Below are positions 63,101 to 64,000 of a stretch of 64,000 nucleotides of DNA, piece after piece. Source of the DNA: an uncultured Oscillospiraceae bacterium (lineage in GTDB: Bacteria > Bacillota > Clostridia > Oscillospirales > Oscillospiraceae); the NCBI GenBank assembly GCA_947627325.1, contig CANQVO010000006.1, positions 1-64,000 on the forward strand, in the 5' to 3' direction. A program made the position numbers and the translations under genes. The first letter of the stretch is position 1, and each line of letters begins with the position of its first letter. Under the pieces are notes generated by a model. The model had not been told where the DNA came from. It was given only the letters and a program-made list of their open reading frames with translations, and ran no database searches.

Positions 63101-63659
63101 CGAGCTGAGCTACAAGTTCGAGGACGTGCCCGATGACCACTGGGCCGCCAAGGCCATCAACGAGGTGGCCGCCCTCGGCATCGTCCAGGGCGTGAGCGCT
63201 GACGAGCACGTGTTCGACATGAACTCCGCCATCACCCGTGCCGCCATGGCGCAGATCCTGTTCAACCTGTCCCAGGGCAAGTCCGGCAAGGAGAACACCT
63301 TCGCCGACGCCGCCGACGGCTGGTACACCGACGCCATCGCCTGGGCCGCCTCCGCCGGCGTGGTCACCGGCTACTCCGCCGACACCTTCGGGCCCAACGA
63401 CTCCATCACCCGCCAGCAGCTGGTCACCATGCTGTACCGCTACGCCAAGCTGCTTGACCTGGATGTGAGCAAGACCAGCGACCTGACCAGCTATGTGGAC
63501 GGCGACGCCGTTGACTCCTGGGCCGCCGAGGCCATGGCCTGGGCCGTGGGCGCCGGCCTGATCCAGGGCAAGGGCCACAACGACCTGGATCCCACCGCCG
63601 CCGCCAGCCGCGCCGAGACCGCCGTGGTCATGGACCGCTTCCTGGCCCTGGTAAAGTAA
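60177..63659 (+). CDS. SLH-anchored surface protein with Ig-like and carbohydrate-binding-like modules
   Basis: 1160 residues. Signal peptide (about 1-29, ending AAA-G). An N-terminal beta-sandwich (about 30-155), Ig-like repeats (about 165-360), a helical FIVAR-like segment (about 362-445), a bacterial-repeat unit (KFTMPAKNVTVTATL), a second beta-sandwich (about 540-715), a Big_2-like Ig domain (about 720-800) and, after a Gly-rich linker, three C-terminal SLH domains (from about 979) that bind the wall polymer. AAGGAGG precedes ATG 60177 and a consensus promoter lies upstream, so expression should be constitutive and high. The SLH end is closely related to that of the gene at 28437. Ligand unknown. 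Thr-rich composition suggests an extended stalk. Confidence 0.9.
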   Translation: MNKKWTKLLSLLCTVALLAGLLVVPAAAAGKALVWNGGDDSTGASTIFTFAGSTSSADSLTGWKINGQAKITFTVETSGTLKITGKNRSGQSADTVLKVSNETGYSQTVTWANGGELAETALSDMPAGSYTIERNSSASKEGILTKLEWVPDSTSSGGGDESTAKYAKPTYESTDVTVDVDAEAKVTNTNAQKDMTLYALTADTTLVDVSVAGNEITITGKAAGTATVYTVLSDTEVKTVEEIKGEDFAGKDSVVQLKVTVSEKKTPVLTLKPEGDVTVSAGKPATITATATGFPEKAALYAKAEDGDATVTVTVSEMTITIAPKAESGSTKVYVAMSESELADANAVKAVEGYLTINVTVTKVDATALQTAINAAQDLLDETTESTDGNEVPATEKWAPKADIDTFKTAIETATAALKTVDSEDAVTSAVNALTTAQTTFEAARKDGAKVAKYTITVTNPTGATITTDPAGEAAADTQVTVTVNVTDTAKELDKITVTDADQGNVTVTDGKFTMPAKNVTVTATLKAKEQQGGDEPPVTEGATWKFDATTDLVEGTTFQTKNNKDQDVTCVIIGTKFGNGKIVAFGGDNQLEVKTNSDGSVAGVQVKKGFQSGFKFTIPEGSIPAKVQIGFASTGGSNTSMVGLYKGSAPSFDSATKVDEKNYQETVTGTKATVFTYEDVGAGTYYAICDDAVDGQKDARVITITVTFGDGGGTTEPTKNPPVLTLSSKDVTVAENESTTVTATATNDGEIKATSADEETATAEYKDGNVTITGVKEGTTTVTVTATNADGEDKETINVTVTAAGGGDEPVEPPEPTEPTIQIVTRRVTVGVKTKLVANVSVPKDVTYDHVYWTSDDTTVLTVTGEGEATGLKTGTAKVHAYALKTASNDLTTDNILVEDDQDIKVDPATTSGGGGGGYDTTGQTTTPAKTETTTNDSGDTVTTESKTNGDKVVTVTDESGEVVAKVEIAATVPELSYKFEDVPDDHWAAKAINEVAALGIVQGVSADEHVFDMNSAITRAAMAQILFNLSQGKSGKENTFADAADGWYTDAIAWAASAGVVTGYSADTFGPNDSITRQQLVTMLYRYAKLLDLDVSKTSDLTSYVDGDAVDSWAAEAMAWAVGAGLIQGKGHNDLDPTAAASRAETAVVMDRFLALVK

Positions 63660-63722
63660 GCAAGGCAAGGCAAGGCAACGCCAAGCGAGGCAACCCCAAG
63701 CAAGGCAATAATTCCAAGCAAA
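63660..63722. repeat. Low-complexity AAGGC/AAGC repeat
   Basis: Short imperfect tandem copies of CAAGG(C) and CCAAGC just after the stop of the surface-protein gene. No coding sense seen. Confidence 0.7.
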
Positions 63723-63724
63723 GA

Positions 63725-63757
63725 GGGCCTGTCACCTTTCGGTGACAGGCCCTTTCT
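63725..63757 (+). terminator. Terminator after the SLH surface protein
   Basis: GGGCCTGTCACC pairs with GGTGACAGGCCC around TTTC, followed by TTTCTT. Confidence 0.92.
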
Positions 63758-63926
63758 TATTGCCCAGCCCGCCCCCCGCCTCCAACGCTCCCGCCAAGCG
63801 CCCCCGCGCCGGACGCCCGTCCGGGCCGGGGGCTGTCGGCCCCAGCCCCTGTGTTGGACGCCCGGCCCGGGCCGGGGGAGGGGAAAGTTTCTTTGTGAAA
63901 AAGGCACAAATTGAGGAGCGTGAGGG

Positions 63927-63955
63927 TTGACTTCTTTGGAGGGTTGGCGTATAAT
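63927..63955 (+). promoter_or_regulatory. Sigma-A promoter for a gene beyond the window
   Basis: TTGACT at 63927-63932, 17 bases, TATAAT at 63950-63955. The last 45 bases contain GGCCCGGAGGGGGCC and may be the beginning of a structured leader. No ORF begins before the edge. 63758-63926 is GC-rich with nothing I can support. Confidence 0.8.
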
Positions 63956-64000
63956 TTTATGTTAAAGATGAAAGTGGCCCGGAGGGGGCCAATTCACGAA

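Noticed and set aside
1-64000. CRISPR array
   Set aside because: No regularly spaced direct repeats with unique spacers were seen. The repeats found are tandem coding repeats, palindromes or low-complexity sequence.

Overview
The window looks like a chromosomal segment of a high-GC, Gram-positive-type anaerobe of the Clostridia, most like Oscillospiraceae gut commensals (Flavonifractor or Pseudoflavonifractor type). The reasons are clear AGGAGG ribosome sites, sigma-A promoters, a T-box leader in front of ileS, three surface proteins with SLH domains, a CUT1 sugar transporter with a LacI regulator, and RqcP/ComF/YmdB/YhaO-YhaN relatives. The assignment is inference; no rRNA is present.

Layout. 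1-1250 is the 3' part of a WG-repeat/SLH surface protein, followed by a small membrane protein. 2024-3964 is an ECF sigma factor with its DUF4179 partner (minus strand). 4144-18175 plus the giant gene 18176-26791 form a fructan-utilisation locus: a YesL operon (minus), a divergent ABC importer (two permeases and a lipoprotein binding protein), an intracellular GH32 beta-fructosidase, a fructokinase, an MsmX-type ATPase, a BMP-domain protein with a phosphoesterase, a LacI regulator, and a 2871-residue secreted GH32 enzyme with about 14 tandem beta-sandwich modules. Seven similar operator-like sites sit at the promoters of this locus and link it to the LacI protein.

27114-32201 carries a tyrosine recombinase, then about 480 bases with three short palindromes, two of them in inverted orientation with the same core, enclosing a promoter that points away from the next gene, and then a 1254-residue SLH surface protein. 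This reads as a promoter-inversion (phase-variation) switch, drawn here in the OFF orientation.

32295-42850 is a visibly more AT-rich accessory island: an endonuclease/exonuclease/phosphatase-fold protein, two unknown small genes, a decayed thyX, a GAF-like plus calcineurin-type phosphoesterase, a 1609-residue protein with GHKL-ATPase and two phosphoribosyltransferase-like regions, a small DUF6232-like protein, and an IS3 transposase scrap. It ends at tRNA-Tyr and tRNA-Thr. The GHKL/PRTase plus phosphoesterase operon is the best candidate here for an undescribed system.

43148-59227 is ordinary core chromosome: comF, rqcP, signal peptidase I, a YhaN/YhaO pair, ymdB, a HAD phosphatase, T-box-ileS, lspA, an RluA-type pseudouridine synthase, a two-component/ABC exporter operon, a Cof-type HAD hydrolase and mreB. 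59228-60176 holds a structured element with perfect 95-bp inverted repeats. 60177-63659 is another SLH surface protein, followed by a terminator and a promoter for a gene beyond the window. Long antisense open frames are common because of the high third-position GC and were not annotated.
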